Shown: positions 34,435-49,820 of the stretch, piece after piece
Numbering within the stretch: the first letter of the stretch is position 1
Layout: each line of letters begins with the position of its first letter
NCBI RefSeq assembly: GCF_003258605.2
Contig: NZ_CP031264.1
Span: forward strand, 4,216,001 to 4,280,000
Source: Peterkaempfera bronchialis
GTDB lineage: Bacteria; Actinomycetota; Actinomycetes; Streptomycetales; Streptomycetaceae
Length of the DNA: 64,000 nt
Reading direction: 5' to 3'
Made by a program: the position numbers and the translations under genes
The notes under the pieces: generated by a model
What the model saw: the letters and a program-made list of their open reading frames with translations, nothing else
What the model was told of the DNA's origin: nothing
The model's database searches: none

Positions 34435-35463
34435 ATGACGACAGGTCGGCCCGGGGCGCCTGCCGGACCCGGTAGCGCACAGGCGCCTGGCGCCGCCTAC
34501 GCGGGGCAGGCCGTGCACTTCCCCGACCCGCTGCGGGCGGAGAAGTACCCCGCCGGGGTGCGGGTGGACGCCCATGGCTACCCGGACTTCGGCCCCTTCG
34601 CGGCTGCCGCCGCCGAGGTCGCCGACCCGCCCGACGGCTTCGGCGTGGACGAACTGCGGCTCACCGACTACGTCTCGGCCAACGCCGCCCTGTACACCCA
34701 GGGCCACGCCCTCTGGGCCGACCTGGACTGCGCCGTGGCCACCCCGCAGGGCTGGACCTGGCACCACGCCGTCGGCGGCGCCCCGACCGGCAGCCGCCGC
34801 CTGGAACTGGTCCCGGTCGAGGTCAAGGCGCTGCTGCGGCACCACGGCGGCCTGGCCCTGTCCAGCGCCGACCACGCCCGGCGCGGCACCCGCCCGCTCC
34901 AGGAGCACCGGCCCACCCACTTCTCCCTCACCGAGGACGGCGGCGACCCGGTGACGGTGACCGAGGATCAGCTCCAGCGGGTCGAGGAGCGGCTCGGCTA
35001 CCGGCTGCCCGGCGCCTACCGGGGCTTCCTCAAGCTCGCCGGCGGCCGGGCGCCGGTCGGCGTGGCCCTCGACACCGAGCTGGGACTCCTGCTCGACCAG
35101 CCGTTCTTCGGCGTCCACGACAGCCACCGGCTGGACGACCTGGTCTACGTCAACAAGTGCGTACGCGACCACCTCACCAAGGACTACCTGGCCGTCGCCT
35201 ACGCCCAGGGCGGGCTGCTGGCGCTCAAGGTGCGCGGCCCGCGCACCGGCTCGGTCTGGTTCTGCCCGTACGACGACGCCCGCGACACGGGCGCGCAGGA
35301 ACCGCCGGACCAGCGCTGCGAACGGCTGCTGCTGCCCTGCGGGGACGACTTCGACGCGTTCCTGCTGCGGCTGGCGGGCAGCCCGCCCGAACTGGAGACG
35401 GTGGCCGAGCTGATGGTGGACGGCGGGTTCGCCCGCGCCGTCCCCGCGAAGGGGCAGGGGTGA
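34435..35463 (+). CDS. HNH/Endo VII-type toxin fused to SUKH-1 (SMI1/KNR4) domain
   Basis: This 342-residue protein has two parts. Residues about 35-140 contain GYPDFGPFA, a D-rich middle and the pair GWTWHHAVGG and LVPVEVKALLRHHGGLALS. That is the pattern (WHH, LVP, HxxGG) of the HNH/Endonuclease VII superfamily nucleases found as tips of polymorphic toxins. Residues about 174-340 form a SUKH-1 domain (VTEDQLQRVEERLGYRLPGA, YRGFLKLAGGRAPVG). SUKH-1 proteins are normally immunity proteins, so toxin and antidote appear to be one chain. There is no signal peptide or trafficking domain. The next gene, another fusion, begins 8 bp downstream. Confidence 0.75.
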   Translation: MTTGRPGAPAGPGSAQAPGAAYAGQAVHFPDPLRAEKYPAGVRVDAHGYPDFGPFAAAAAEVADPPDGFGVDELRLTDYVSANAALYTQGHALWADLDCAVATPQGWTWHHAVGGAPTGSRRLELVPVEVKALLRHHGGLALSSADHARRGTRPLQEHRPTHFSLTEDGGDPVTVTEDQLQRVEERLGYRLPGAYRGFLKLAGGRAPVGVALDTELGLLLDQPFFGVHDSHRLDDLVYVNKCVRDHLTKDYLAVAYAQGGLLALKVRGPRTGSVWFCPYDDARDTGAQEPPDQRCERLLLPCGDDFDAFLLRLAGSPPELETVAELMVDGGFARAVPAKGQG

Positions 35464-35470
35464 TCCGGCC

Positions 35471-38554
<3,084 letters not shown>

Positions 38555-38809
38555 CACCCGATACCCGGCCACCGCCCCGGCCGACCCGGACCACTCCGAG
38601 TCGCCCGGGGCGGTGTCTTCAGGCCACGTTCGACGCGCGAAGCCGGTGCCATCCATGAGGCATCGGCCGCTACCGCATGTCCGCGTGGCGCGGATCGCAG
38701 GGGGTGGTTCGGGTACGAGACGGTCTTAAGCAGGTAGCTTAGTGGTCAAAACGGATCAAAAGTGATCAGGTGGTCTGCCTGATCGCGAGCGACGAGGGGA
38801 GCAGCATCC
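38555..38809 (+). promoter_or_regulatory. Upstream region of the FilP-like gene
   Basis: The 255-bp gap becomes AT-richer towards the gene. TAGCTT (38735-38740) preceded by CTTAAG is a possible -10. GATCAAAAGTGATC (38754-38767) and TGATCAGG nearby form a small dyad cluster. The first 100 bases hold nothing recognisable. Confidence 0.4.
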
Positions 38810-39847
38810 ATGCGCGACGCCGTCTCTGCGTACGACTTCACCACGGCCCGGCGCGGCTACGCGCCCGAACAGGTCGAGCGTGCGGTCACGGCGCTGGTCA
38901 GCCAGCGGGACGAGGCATGGGAGCGGCTCAGCGCCCTCGGGTCCAGGCTCCGCGACCTGGAGGCCGAACTGGCCGCGGCGGTACAGGCCGTCGCGGAGGC
39001 CCCGCCGCCCGACTACTCGGTGCTCAGCCCGAGGGCCGCCGGGCTGCTCGCCTCGGCCGAGGCGGAGGCGGATGCGGTGCTCCAGGAGGCGCGGCAGGCC
39101 GCCGACGAGCTGCGGCAGCTGGCGCTCCAGCAGGCCCGGCAGCAGGCGGAGTTCACCGCGCAGATCGCCGAGACCACGCGCGGTGAGGCGGACCGGGACG
39201 CCGAGCAGGTGCTGGAGCAGGCCCGCGCCGAGGCCGGGAAGGTGCGCGAGGAAGCCGAGCGGGAGAGCCGGGAGGTCCGGGAGGCCGCTGCCGAGGAGGC
39301 CGCCCGGCTGTCGGAGCAGGTCGCGCAGGAGCGCGAGCGGACCGAGGCCGAACTCACCGCCCGGCGGCGGGTCGCCGACGAGGAGACCGCCGCAGCCCTG
39401 GCCCGCGAGCAGGAGGTCGAGGACCGGATCACCGCCATCGGCGAGCGCCGGGACCGCGAGTCGGCGCAGCACCGCGAGACCGTGCTGGCCCGGGTCGAGG
39501 AGATCGACCACGAGGCCCGGACCCGCGCCGACCGGGTGCTGGAGCGGGCCCACCAGGAGGCCGAGCGGATCACTGCGGCGGCGGAGCGGGAGCAGCGGAC
39601 GTACGAGGAGCGCCAGGAGCTGGTCCAGGTGCACCTGGACCACATTCGGCAGACCCTGGCGGCGCTGACCAATATGCCGACCGCCGCCGGCGCCGGCACC
39701 GCCACGTTCTCCGTACCGGCTCCCGCGACCGAGCCCATGCCGGTCGCCGACGCCGACGCGGACACCGCCGAGGTGGCGCTGCCGATCGCGCCGCCGCCCC
39801 CGGCGCAGCGGACCGGCCCGACCGGCGACGAGCGCCGCTCCGGCTGA
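38810..39847 (+). CDS. FilP/Scy-like coiled-coil cytoskeletal protein
   Basis: This 345-residue protein is almost entirely coiled coil (about residues 30-285, E/R/A/Q-rich heptads). Its DivIVA-like N-terminus YDFTTARRGYAPEQVERAV, then LVSQRDEAWERLSAL, matches the start of Streptomyces FilP and Scy (older name cellulose-binding protein). These proteins form filaments at hyphal tips and organise polar growth with DivIVA. An Ala/Pro-rich tail follows. GAGGGGAG precedes the ATG. It is shorter than Scy and close in size to FilP; whether it is FilP itself or a paralogue cannot be decided. The gene is convergent with the sugar dehydrogenase gene. Confidence 0.82.
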   Translation: MRDAVSAYDFTTARRGYAPEQVERAVTALVSQRDEAWERLSALGSRLRDLEAELAAAVQAVAEAPPPDYSVLSPRAAGLLASAEAEADAVLQEARQAADELRQLALQQARQQAEFTAQIAETTRGEADRDAEQVLEQARAEAGKVREEAERESREVREAAAEEAARLSEQVAQERERTEAELTARRRVADEETAAALAREQEVEDRITAIGERRDRESAQHRETVLARVEEIDHEARTRADRVLERAHQEAERITAAAEREQRTYEERQELVQVHLDHIRQTLAALTNMPTAAGAGTATFSVPAPATEPMPVADADADTAEVALPIAPPPPAQRTGPTGDERRSG

Positions 39848-39870
39848 CCCTGCCGACCCGCAGGGGAACG

Positions 39871-41190
39871 TCACAGCACCTCGACGGCGGCCCCGCTCAA
39901 CCGGCGGCGGCAGTCCAGCACATAGCGGGCATGCTCGGTGACGGCCGCGTAGTCGAACTCGTCGTGGTCCGCGAGCAGGACCACCGCGTCCGCCGCCGCC
40001 AGCTCCTCGGGCGTGGCCTCCACCCGCCGGACCGAGGCGAGCGCGTCCCCGTGCCCGCCGTCGGCGGCGGAGGCCGCCCGGGGGCCCGGCGGCACCGGCT
40101 CGGCCACATGCACGCCCGCCACCACATGCGGGTCCGCCGCCCGGACCTCCGCGCCCATCCGGGTCAGCAGCTCCGCGACCCGGGCGGCGGGGGTCTCCCG
40201 GGCGTCGCCGGTGTTCTTCTTGTACGCCAGGCCCAGCAGCAGCACCCGGGAGCCCTTCACCGACCGCTGCCGCTCGTTCAGCGCCTCCACCAGCCGCCGC
40301 ACCACATAGTCCGGCATATGGCTGTTGACGTCATTGGCCAGCTCCACAAACCGGAACGGGTGGCCCAGCGCCCGTTCCACCCGCCACGACAGATACGACG
40401 GGTCGATCGGCAGGCAGTGCCCGCCCACCCCCGGGCCGGGGGTGAACCGCAGATAGCCGAAGGGCTTGGTGGAGGCGGCGTCGATCGCCTCCCAGACGTC
40501 GATCCCCAGGTCGTGGGCGAACATCGCCAGCTCGTTGACCAGCGCGATGTTCACATGCCGGAAGGTGTTCTCCAGGAGCTTGGTCAGCTCCGCCTCCTTG
40601 CAGGAGGAGACCGGTACGGTCCGCTCCACCAGCTGCCCGTAGAACCCCTCGACGGCCGCCAGCGACTCCGCGTCCAGACCGGAGACCACCTTGGGCGTGT
40701 TCTCCAGCCGCCAGGTCGGGTTGCCCGGGTCGATCCGCTCGGGGCTGTAGCCGAGGTGGAAGTCCCGGCCCGCGACCAGCCCCGAACCCTCCTCCAGCAG
40801 CGGCGCCAGCAGTTCCTCCGTCGTCCCCGGGTAGGTCGTGGACTCCAGCACCACCGTCGCCCCCGGCCGCAGGAAGCGGGCCAGCATCCGGGCCGACGCC
40901 TCGATGTACGACAGGTCGGGCGCACCGTCGCGCAGCGGCGTCGGCACGGTGATCACCGCGATGTCGAACCCCGCCGCGTCCCGGGGGTCGGTGGACGGCA
41001 GATACGAGCCCGCCTCCAGCAGCGGCCGCAGCCGCTCCGCCGGGATGTCCTCCACATAGGACTCGCCCACCGCGAGCCGCTTGATCCGCCGCTCGTCGAC
41101 GTCGTACCCGACGACCTCGTGCCCCACCTCGGCAGCCCGGACCGCCAGCGGCAACCCCACATATCCCTGGCCTGCGATCACCACGCGCAT
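39871..41190 (-). CDS. Nucleotide-sugar dehydrogenase (UDP-ManNAc/UDP-Glc type)
   Basis: This enzyme oxidises C6 of a UDP-sugar twice to give a uronic acid. Its 439 residues contain the NAD site VIAGQGYVGLPLA, the WecC/WbpA-like ESTTYPGTTEELL, the catalytic C259 in GPGVGGHCLPIDP, and LGLAYKKNTGDARETPA in the C-terminal domain. ATG 41190 gives the canonical N-terminus. However, a TAGGCT (41250-41245) lies six bases before an in-frame GTG at 41238, the geometry of a leaderless start that would add 16 residues; either may be real. It is unlinked to glycosyltransferases here. Together with the operon at 7.7-12.3 kb it could make amino-uronic sugars for a wall polymer. Confidence 0.9.
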   Translation of the reverse strand: MRVVIAGQGYVGLPLAVRAAEVGHEVVGYDVDERRIKRLAVGESYVEDIPAERLRPLLEAGSYLPSTDPRDAAGFDIAVITVPTPLRDGAPDLSYIEASARMLARFLRPGATVVLESTTYPGTTEELLAPLLEEGSGLVAGRDFHLGYSPERIDPGNPTWRLENTPKVVSGLDAESLAAVEGFYGQLVERTVPVSSCKEAELTKLLENTFRHVNIALVNELAMFAHDLGIDVWEAIDAASTKPFGYLRFTPGPGVGGHCLPIDPSYLSWRVERALGHPFRFVELANDVNSHMPDYVVRRLVEALNERQRSVKGSRVLLLGLAYKKNTGDARETPAARVAELLTRMGAEVRAADPHVVAGVHVAEPVPPGPRAASAADGGHGDALASVRRVEATPEELAAADAVVLLADHDEFDYAAVTEHARYVLDCRRRLSGAAVEVL

Positions 41191-41244
41191 CGTGGTCCCC
41201 ACCCCCCTCGGGGCGGCGCCATCCCCACGCCGCCTCACAAATCC

Positions 41245-41250
41245 AGCCTA
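41245..41250 (-). promoter_or_regulatory. TAGGCT -10 element of the sugar dehydrogenase gene
   Basis: TAGGCT on the minus strand with GGATTT then GTG (41238). Transcription should begin at or next to that GTG, 48 bases before the ATG at 41190. Confidence 0.6.
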
Positions 41251-41438
41251 GAGAGCGGCGCCGCCCGGCGGAGGCGTTTCCCCAACGCGGCCGCCCACCC
41301 GGCCCGGCCGCCCCCGGGCCACCCCGCCGGACGGCGGGTTGCCGGGCCCGGGCGTACCCTGGAACCCCCGGCCCGCACCGCGTGCCGGGCGGTTCGCGTT
41401 GCGCGCCGCCGCCCCCGGCCTGCCCACCCCCATGCGCT

Positions 41439-41495
41439 CGCGTACACCACCGACACACGCGTACACCACCGATACACGCGCACACCACCGACACA
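41439..41495 (+). repeat. Three 19-bp direct repeats upstream of mfd
   Basis: Three copies of CGCG(T/C)ACACCACCGA(C/T)ACA start at 41439, 41458 and 41477 with exact 19-bp period, 40 bases before the mfd start, in the 345-bp gap 41191-41535. The rest of the gap is C-rich with no ORF or clear -10. The repeats may be an operator or part of the leader. Confidence 0.85.
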
Positions 41496-41535
41496 GCCGC
41501 CACCCCTGACCGGAAGCACGGGACAAGAAGACCCC

Positions 41536-45189
<3,654 letters not shown>

Positions 45190-45211
45190 CCCTCCCCACC
45201 CGCACCTCCCT

Positions 45212-45244
45212 GGCAGCAGCCCGCCCCTGTGGCGGGCTGCTGCC
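45212..45244 (+). terminator. mfd terminator
   Basis: Perfect 14-bp stem (45212-45225 / 45231-45244) with a 5-base loop, 22 bases after the stop codon. Confidence 0.9.
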
Positions 45245-45383
45245 GGTTGTGCGCCGGTGTGTGATCGCGGGCCGACTCAGCGCGTCCCGGGTGTGAGCTC
45301 GGCGCCGGTGAGGTCGGCCTGGCGGAGGCCGGCTGTGGCGGTCGGTGATCTGACCGACGGCGGCGGCTGAGTAGGCTCGGGGG

Positions 45384-46253
45384 GTGCTCATCGGTCTTGT
45401 GGCGGCGCTGGTTGCCGCGGTCTGCTTCGGCGTGGCGACGGTGCTTCAGGCGCTGGGTGCCCGTGCGTCGGATGCCCGTGGTTCGGAGGCCCATGGCGCC
45501 GCGTCGGGGGGTGTGGGCGGGACGGTCAGGGCGATGGTGAACCTGCCGTTCGCGGCCGGGCTGGGGCTGGATGGGCTGGGGTTTCTGGCGCAGTTGGTGG
45601 CGTTGCGTTCGCTGCCGCTCTATGTGGTGCAGGCGGCGCTGGCCGGGGCGCTGGCGGTGACGGCGGTGACCGGGGCGCTGCTGCTGGGGATGCGGCTGGG
45701 CCGGGCCGAGTGGCTGGGCGTGGCCGGGGTGTGCTGCGGGTTGGCGGTGCTGGGGGCGACGGCCGGGGCCGAGGGGCATCGGCAGCCGGGCGGCGGCTTC
45801 CACTGGGCGCTGCTGGCGGCTGCGGCTGCGCTGGGGGTGGCCGGTGGCGCGGCCTGGCGGCTGCGCGGGCCGGTCCGGGCGGCGCTGCTGGGGCTGCTGT
45901 GCGGGTTCGGGTTCGGGTTGGTGGGGCTGGCCGTACGGGTGCTGCCCGCCGTGGAGCTGCCGCAGGTGGCGCCGCTGCTGCGGGATCCGGCGCTGTACGC
46001 CCTGGTCGGCGGCGGGGCGGTGGCGTTCCTCTTCCTCACCGAGGCGGTGCGCGGTGGTTCGGTGACCACGGCCACCGCCGGGATGGTGCTCGGGGAGACC
46101 GGTGTCCCGGCCGTGCTGGGGGTGCTGCTGCTGGGCGACGGGACCCGCCATGGCATGGTCCCGCTGGCGGTGGCGGGGTTCGCCGTGGCGGTGGCGGGCG
46201 CGCTGGCGCTGGCCCGCTTCGGGGAGGTCGGCGGGGTGGAGCCGTCCCGTTAG
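45384..46253 (+). CDS. DMT-superfamily-like membrane protein
   Basis: The 289-residue integral membrane protein has about nine hydrophobic segments and little else. It opens with MLIGLVAALVAAVCFGVATVLQALGARA and has an internal EamA-like repeat (LPLYVVQAALAGALAVTAVTG; VTTATAGMVLGETGVPAVLG). It resembles the DMT/NIPA-like family of metabolite or cation transporters; the substrate is unknown. The GTG start is supported by TAGGCT at 45372-45377, exactly six bases upstream and with no ribosome site, so the mRNA is likely leaderless. Confidence 0.82.
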   Translation: MLIGLVAALVAAVCFGVATVLQALGARASDARGSEAHGAASGGVGGTVRAMVNLPFAAGLGLDGLGFLAQLVALRSLPLYVVQAALAGALAVTAVTGALLLGMRLGRAEWLGVAGVCCGLAVLGATAGAEGHRQPGGGFHWALLAAAAALGVAGGAAWRLRGPVRAALLGLLCGFGFGLVGLAVRVLPAVELPQVAPLLRDPALYALVGGGAVAFLFLTEAVRGGSVTTATAGMVLGETGVPAVLGVLLLGDGTRHGMVPLAVAGFAVAVAGALALARFGEVGGVEPSR

Positions 46254-46509
46254 CGGGCGTCCCACCGGCCGGTCCGGCCCCCGCCCGTCGGGCCGGTGAC
46301 TGCGGCAAGGACCGTCCCCGGCCTCCCTTTCGAGGCCGGAATGGCTGCTTTTCGGGTGATCGCGCCGACGCGATCAGGTGAAGGCATGGCCCTGGAGGCG
46401 CAACCGTCCCTATCCTGCCTCCCGGCAGCACACGCACCAGCAGTCCCGTCCAGGCGGGGCAGACCACCGGACACCAGGACACACAGCACGCCACCGCCGG
46501 GAGGCTTCA
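46254..46509. promoter_or_regulatory. Intergenic region before the SurA-like lipoprotein gene
   Basis: Two inverted repeats are visible: CGGCCTC/GAGGCCG (46319-46338), a weak terminator for the membrane protein gene, and GATCGCG-CCGA-CGCGATC (46359-46376), a perfect 7-bp dyad that could be an operator. TATCCT near 46413 is a possible -10. Confidence 0.4.
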
Positions 46510-47169
46510 GTGATCCGCATCCCCGTCCCCGACCGCACCGCGGCGCCCGTCCGCAGGCGGGCCATCGCCGCCGCCGGGGCGGTGCTGGCCACAGTCGCGC
46601 TCACCGCCTGCGGGAACACCGCGCGCCCCGGCTCGGCCGCCGTGGTCGGCGACCACCGGATCACCACCTCCGCCGTGCAGGCGCAGGTGGTGGCGTACCG
46701 CGACGCGGTGGCCGAGGAGAGCCAGGGCATCCCCCAGCCGGAGAACGCGGGCCTGGCCCGCAACACCGTGCGCGAGATGATCCTCTCCGACCTGGTCGCG
46801 CACGCCCTGACCCAGCAGGGGCTGACCGTCACCCCCGGCGAGATCCAGCAGGCCCGTGCGGCCGACGCCCGCCAGCTCGGCGGGGAGGCCGGGCTGCGAC
46901 GGGCCCTGCTGGAGCAGAAGGGCGTGGCCCCCAACGCGGCCGACGACTTCTACCGGCGGATCCTGGGCATGCAGAAGCTCGCCCAGCACTCCGGCGAGGA
47001 CCCCGACACCCAGCAGGGCACCGAGGCGATCCGCAAGGCGCTGATCGAGTCGTCCGGCTCCATCAAGGTGGAGCTCAACCCGCGCTACGGCAGCTGGGAC
47101 CCGAAGACGATCAGCTTCTCCGAGGGCGGCGACGACTGGCTGCACGCCCCGCGTACAGAACCCTCCTGA
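46510..47169 (+). CDS. SurA N-terminal domain lipoprotein
   Basis: This is an exported lipoprotein of 219 residues with a basic N-region, a hydrophobic stretch and lipobox LTAC (Cys about 34). It is followed by an all-helical SurA/PrsA-type chaperone domain (ITTSAVQAQVVAYRDAV, then NTVREMILSDLVAHAL, LTVTPGEIQQARAAD). The peptidyl-prolyl isomerase domain is absent, as in the actinobacterial form. It probably assists folding of exported proteins at the outer face of the membrane. GTG 46510 follows GGGAGG. It precedes mazG, a conserved neighbourhood in Streptomyces. Confidence 0.87.
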   Translation: MIRIPVPDRTAAPVRRRAIAAAGAVLATVALTACGNTARPGSAAVVGDHRITTSAVQAQVVAYRDAVAEESQGIPQPENAGLARNTVREMILSDLVAHALTQQGLTVTPGEIQQARAADARQLGGEAGLRRALLEQKGVAPNAADDFYRRILGMQKLAQHSGEDPDTQQGTEAIRKALIESSGSIKVELNPRYGSWDPKTISFSEGGDDWLHAPRTEPS

Positions 47170-47178
47170 CCTGCACCG

Positions 47179-47220
47179 GGGCCGCGCACACCGGGGGACA
47201 CCACCTGGTGTGCGCGGCCC
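47179..47220 (+). terminator. Terminator after the SurA-like gene
   Basis: 14-bp perfect inverted repeat (47179-47192 / 47207-47220) with a 14-base loop, 10 bases after the stop codon. Confidence 0.8.
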
Positions 47221-47241
47221 GGGCACGGGTAGGCGCCGCCC

Positions 47242-47544
47242 ATGCCGATGGAAGCAGCAGTGGTCAGCACGGTGAAGCCGGCCGTCGTCGTGATCATCGT
47301 GATCGGGGTCCTGATCGTGGTGGGCCTGGTCGCGGCGTTCATCGCGGGCTACCGCCGCAAGCAGGACGAGCCCCCGCCGCGGGTCTCGCACGCCCCGGGC
47401 AGCGACTCCTGGGAGACCCGGGAGCAGCATGAGCAGCACCGGCAGCAGCGGCCCGGGGAGCACACCCCCGGGGAGCACACCGGCGGACAGACCGGCGGAC
47501 AGACCGGCGGGGACCGGCAGCCGCCCGGCCCGCCGCCGCACTGA
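47242..47544 (+). CDS. Small single-span membrane protein
   Basis: The 100-residue protein has one hydrophobic helix (about residues 13-35, PAVVVIIVIGVLIVVGLVAA), the basic stop-transfer GYRRK and a hydrophilic tail rich in H, Q, E, G and P (GEHTGGQTGGQTGGD). TAGGCG at 47230-47235 lies six bases before the ATG, indicating a leaderless mRNA. No family is recognised; the tail is probably disordered. Confidence 0.7.
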   Translation: MPMEAAVVSTVKPAVVVIIVIGVLIVVGLVAAFIAGYRRKQDEPPPRVSHAPGSDSWETREQHEQHRQQRPGEHTPGEHTGGQTGGQTGGDRQPPGPPPH

Positions 47545-47577
47545 GACCCGCCGCCCCGCCGGCGGTAGGTTCATGCC

Positions 47578-48696
47578 GTGGCATCGATCAGTGAGCACCC
47601 CCAGCACCCCCAGCACCCCCAGTCGGCCGAGCCGTCCCAGCACCCCGAGCCGCTGCCGGCCCCGACCGGCCGGCTCGTCCTGCTGACCACCACCCACCGG
47701 ATCGCCCCCGGGCTGCTCTCCTGGCCGGCCTGGGAGACGCTGCGCGGCGCCGACCTGGTCCTGGTCGGCGACCCCGCCCATCCGCAGCTGCCCGCCGTAC
47801 GGCAGGCCGGTGTCCGGGTCGAGCCGCAGACCGCCGACACCGTGCCCGCGCTGGCCCGCCGCCTCGCCGAGACCGCCGCCGTACCCGGCCGCACCGTGGT
47901 CTGGATCGGCGGCGCCGACGGCGACCCCGGCCTCACCGACGCCCTGGCCCGGCTCGCCGTCGAGGGCGGCCTGGACCCGGCCCCGGAGATCGAACTCCTC
48001 CCCGGCTCCTATGACCTGCCCGGCGCCCGGCTGCTCGACCTGGTCGCCGTGATGGACCGGATGCGCTCGCCCGGCGGCTGCCCGTGGGACGCCCAGCAGA
48101 CCCATGCGTCGCTGGTGAAGTACCTGGTGGAGGAGGCGTTCGAGCTGGTGGAGGCGATCGAGGAGGGCGACCGGGAGTCGCTGCGCGAGGAGCTGGGCGA
48201 TGTGCTCTTCCAGGTGGCCTTCCACGCCCGCATCGCCGAGGAGCACGCCGAGGAGCCCTTCACCATCGACGATGTGGCCGCCGACCTGGTGGAGAAGCTG
48301 ATGTACCGGCACCCGCATGTCTTCGGCGACGCGGAGGCCGGCACCCCGGAGCAGGTCGAGGCCAACTGGGAGCTGCTCAAGGCCGCCGAGAAGCAGCGCG
48401 GCTCGGCCGTGGACGGCGTCCCGCTGGCGCAGCCCGCCCTCGCCCTGGCGGCCAAGCTGGTCTCCCGCGCCCGCAAGGCCGGACTGGATGTCCCGGCGGG
48501 TACCCCCGCGCCGCCGCCCGGCGGTGAGACCCCCGAAACGGCCGAGACGGCCGAGACGACCGAGGCGGCAGTCGGCGAGGCGCTGCTCGGCCTGGCCGCC
48601 CGGGCGCAGGCCGAGGGCATCGACCCGGAGGCGGCGCTGCGCGCAGCGGCCCGCCGCTACCGCGATGCCGTACAGGCGGCGGAGCGGCAGTCCTGA
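47578..48696 (+). CDS. mazG: Nucleoside triphosphate pyrophosphohydrolase MazG
   Basis: The enzyme hydrolyses aberrant or canonical NTPs to NMP and pyrophosphate for pool sanitation. The protein is 372 residues. An N-terminal domain (about 30-150) of unknown activity precedes the MazG core with SPGGCPWDAQQTH, the metal-binding helix EEAFELVEAIEEGD and REELGDVLFQV, then a DUF-like C-terminus with a ETAETAETTEA repeat. The GTG start has TAGGTT (47566-47571) six bases upstream, so it should be leaderless. Short HPQHPQHPQ repeats occur just after the start. Confidence 0.93.
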   Translation: MASISEHPQHPQHPQSAEPSQHPEPLPAPTGRLVLLTTTHRIAPGLLSWPAWETLRGADLVLVGDPAHPQLPAVRQAGVRVEPQTADTVPALARRLAETAAVPGRTVVWIGGADGDPGLTDALARLAVEGGLDPAPEIELLPGSYDLPGARLLDLVAVMDRMRSPGGCPWDAQQTHASLVKYLVEEAFELVEAIEEGDRESLREELGDVLFQVAFHARIAEEHAEEPFTIDDVAADLVEKLMYRHPHVFGDAEAGTPEQVEANWELLKAAEKQRGSAVDGVPLAQPALALAAKLVSRARKAGLDVPAGTPAPPPGGETPETAETAETTEAAVGEALLGLAARAQAEGIDPEAALRAAARRYRDAVQAAERQS

Positions 48697-48712
48697 CGCC
48701 CGCCGCTCCCGG

Positions 48713-49558
48713 CTACACCGCCGACCCGGCGGGCTCCTCCCCGGCGGGCTGCCCGGGCCCGCCGGGCACGTCCGCCTGAGCGATGCCCTGGACGGCCTTG
48801 CGCATCCCGGCCAGCCAGGCGTCGCGGTCGGTGGCCCGGCCCTGCTCGTACCGCGCCACCTCCGGGTGCGGCAGGATCAGGAACCGCTCGTCGGCCAGCC
48901 CGGCGACGACGGCGTCAGCCACCTCGGCCGGCTCCAGCATCGGGCCGAAGGCGCCGAGTACGGCCGCCACCCCGGGGTCGGTGGTCAGCTTGGTGTGCAC
49001 GCCCTGCGGGCAGAGCACGCTCACCCCGATGCCGCGCCCGCCATAGGTCACCGCCAGCCACTCGGCGAACGCCACCGCCGCATGCTTGGTGGCGCTGTAC
49101 GGCGCGTCCCCCGGCATGGTGAGCAGCCCCGCCGCCGAGGCGGTGTTCAGCAGCCAGCCCCGGCCCCGGGCGAGCATCCCGGGGACCACGGCCCTGGCCG
49201 CGTACACCTGCGCCATGACATTGACGTCCCAGCACGCCTGCCAGAGCGCGTCGGGGGCGTCGATGCCCTGGGCGGTGCCGACCCCGGCGTTGCTACAGAA
49301 GAGGTCGATCGGGCCGAGGTGCTTCTCGGCGGTGTGCACCAGGGTCCGTACATCGCCCTCGTGGGAGACGTCGCTCCCCACGCCGACCGCCCGGCAGCCG
49401 TCCCGGTCGAGTTCGCCCGCCAGGTCCTCCACGGCGTCCGCGTCCAGGTCGGCCAGGAGCAGCCCGGCCGCGCCCTCCGCCGCGAAGCGCCGCGCGAGCG
49501 CCGCACCGATTCCGCCCGCCGCCCCGGTGACGACCACCACCGCACCGCGTACCCGCAT
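48713..49558 (-). CDS. Short-chain dehydrogenase/reductase
   Basis: This classical SDR of 281 residues has the cofactor loop TGAAGGIG, the NAG motif (SNAGVGTAQG), catalytic S-Y-K (NTASAAGLL; YSATKHAAVAF) and a C-terminal extension of about 40 residues rich in Gly/Pro. NADP/NAD choice and substrate are unknown. GGGGAGGAG precedes the ATG. It is convergent with mazG and divergent from the P450 gene; a joint role with that P450 in oxidising a small molecule is possible. Confidence 0.88.
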   Translation of the reverse strand: MRVRGAVVVVTGAAGGIGAALARRFAAEGAAGLLLADLDADAVEDLAGELDRDGCRAVGVGSDVSHEGDVRTLVHTAEKHLGPIDLFCSNAGVGTAQGIDAPDALWQACWDVNVMAQVYAARAVVPGMLARGRGWLLNTASAAGLLTMPGDAPYSATKHAAVAFAEWLAVTYGGRGIGVSVLCPQGVHTKLTTDPGVAAVLGAFGPMLEPAEVADAVVAGLADERFLILPHPEVARYEQGRATDRDAWLAGMRKAVQGIAQADVPGGPGQPAGEEPAGSAV

Positions 49559-49820
49559 GGACCGCTCCTCCCCGGGGCCGCATTCGCCCTGCGCGGCCCG
49601 CTGAATCGCACTGCCCGGGATCGTAGGTCACCGCCACCCAGCGCAACAGGGCATGTCCGCCAAGTGGCCAGCTCGCCGCCCTGGCACGCACAGCTGCCGC
49701 GTCGGCGAACCACCCCCGTGCAAACCCGGGGCGAGGGCCGGCCGCCGCCTGGCAGCCGCACGCACCAGGACGCCTCGCTCCCGGGCAGACGTCGGCGGGC
49801 GAGGCACTAGGTTGGCCGGT

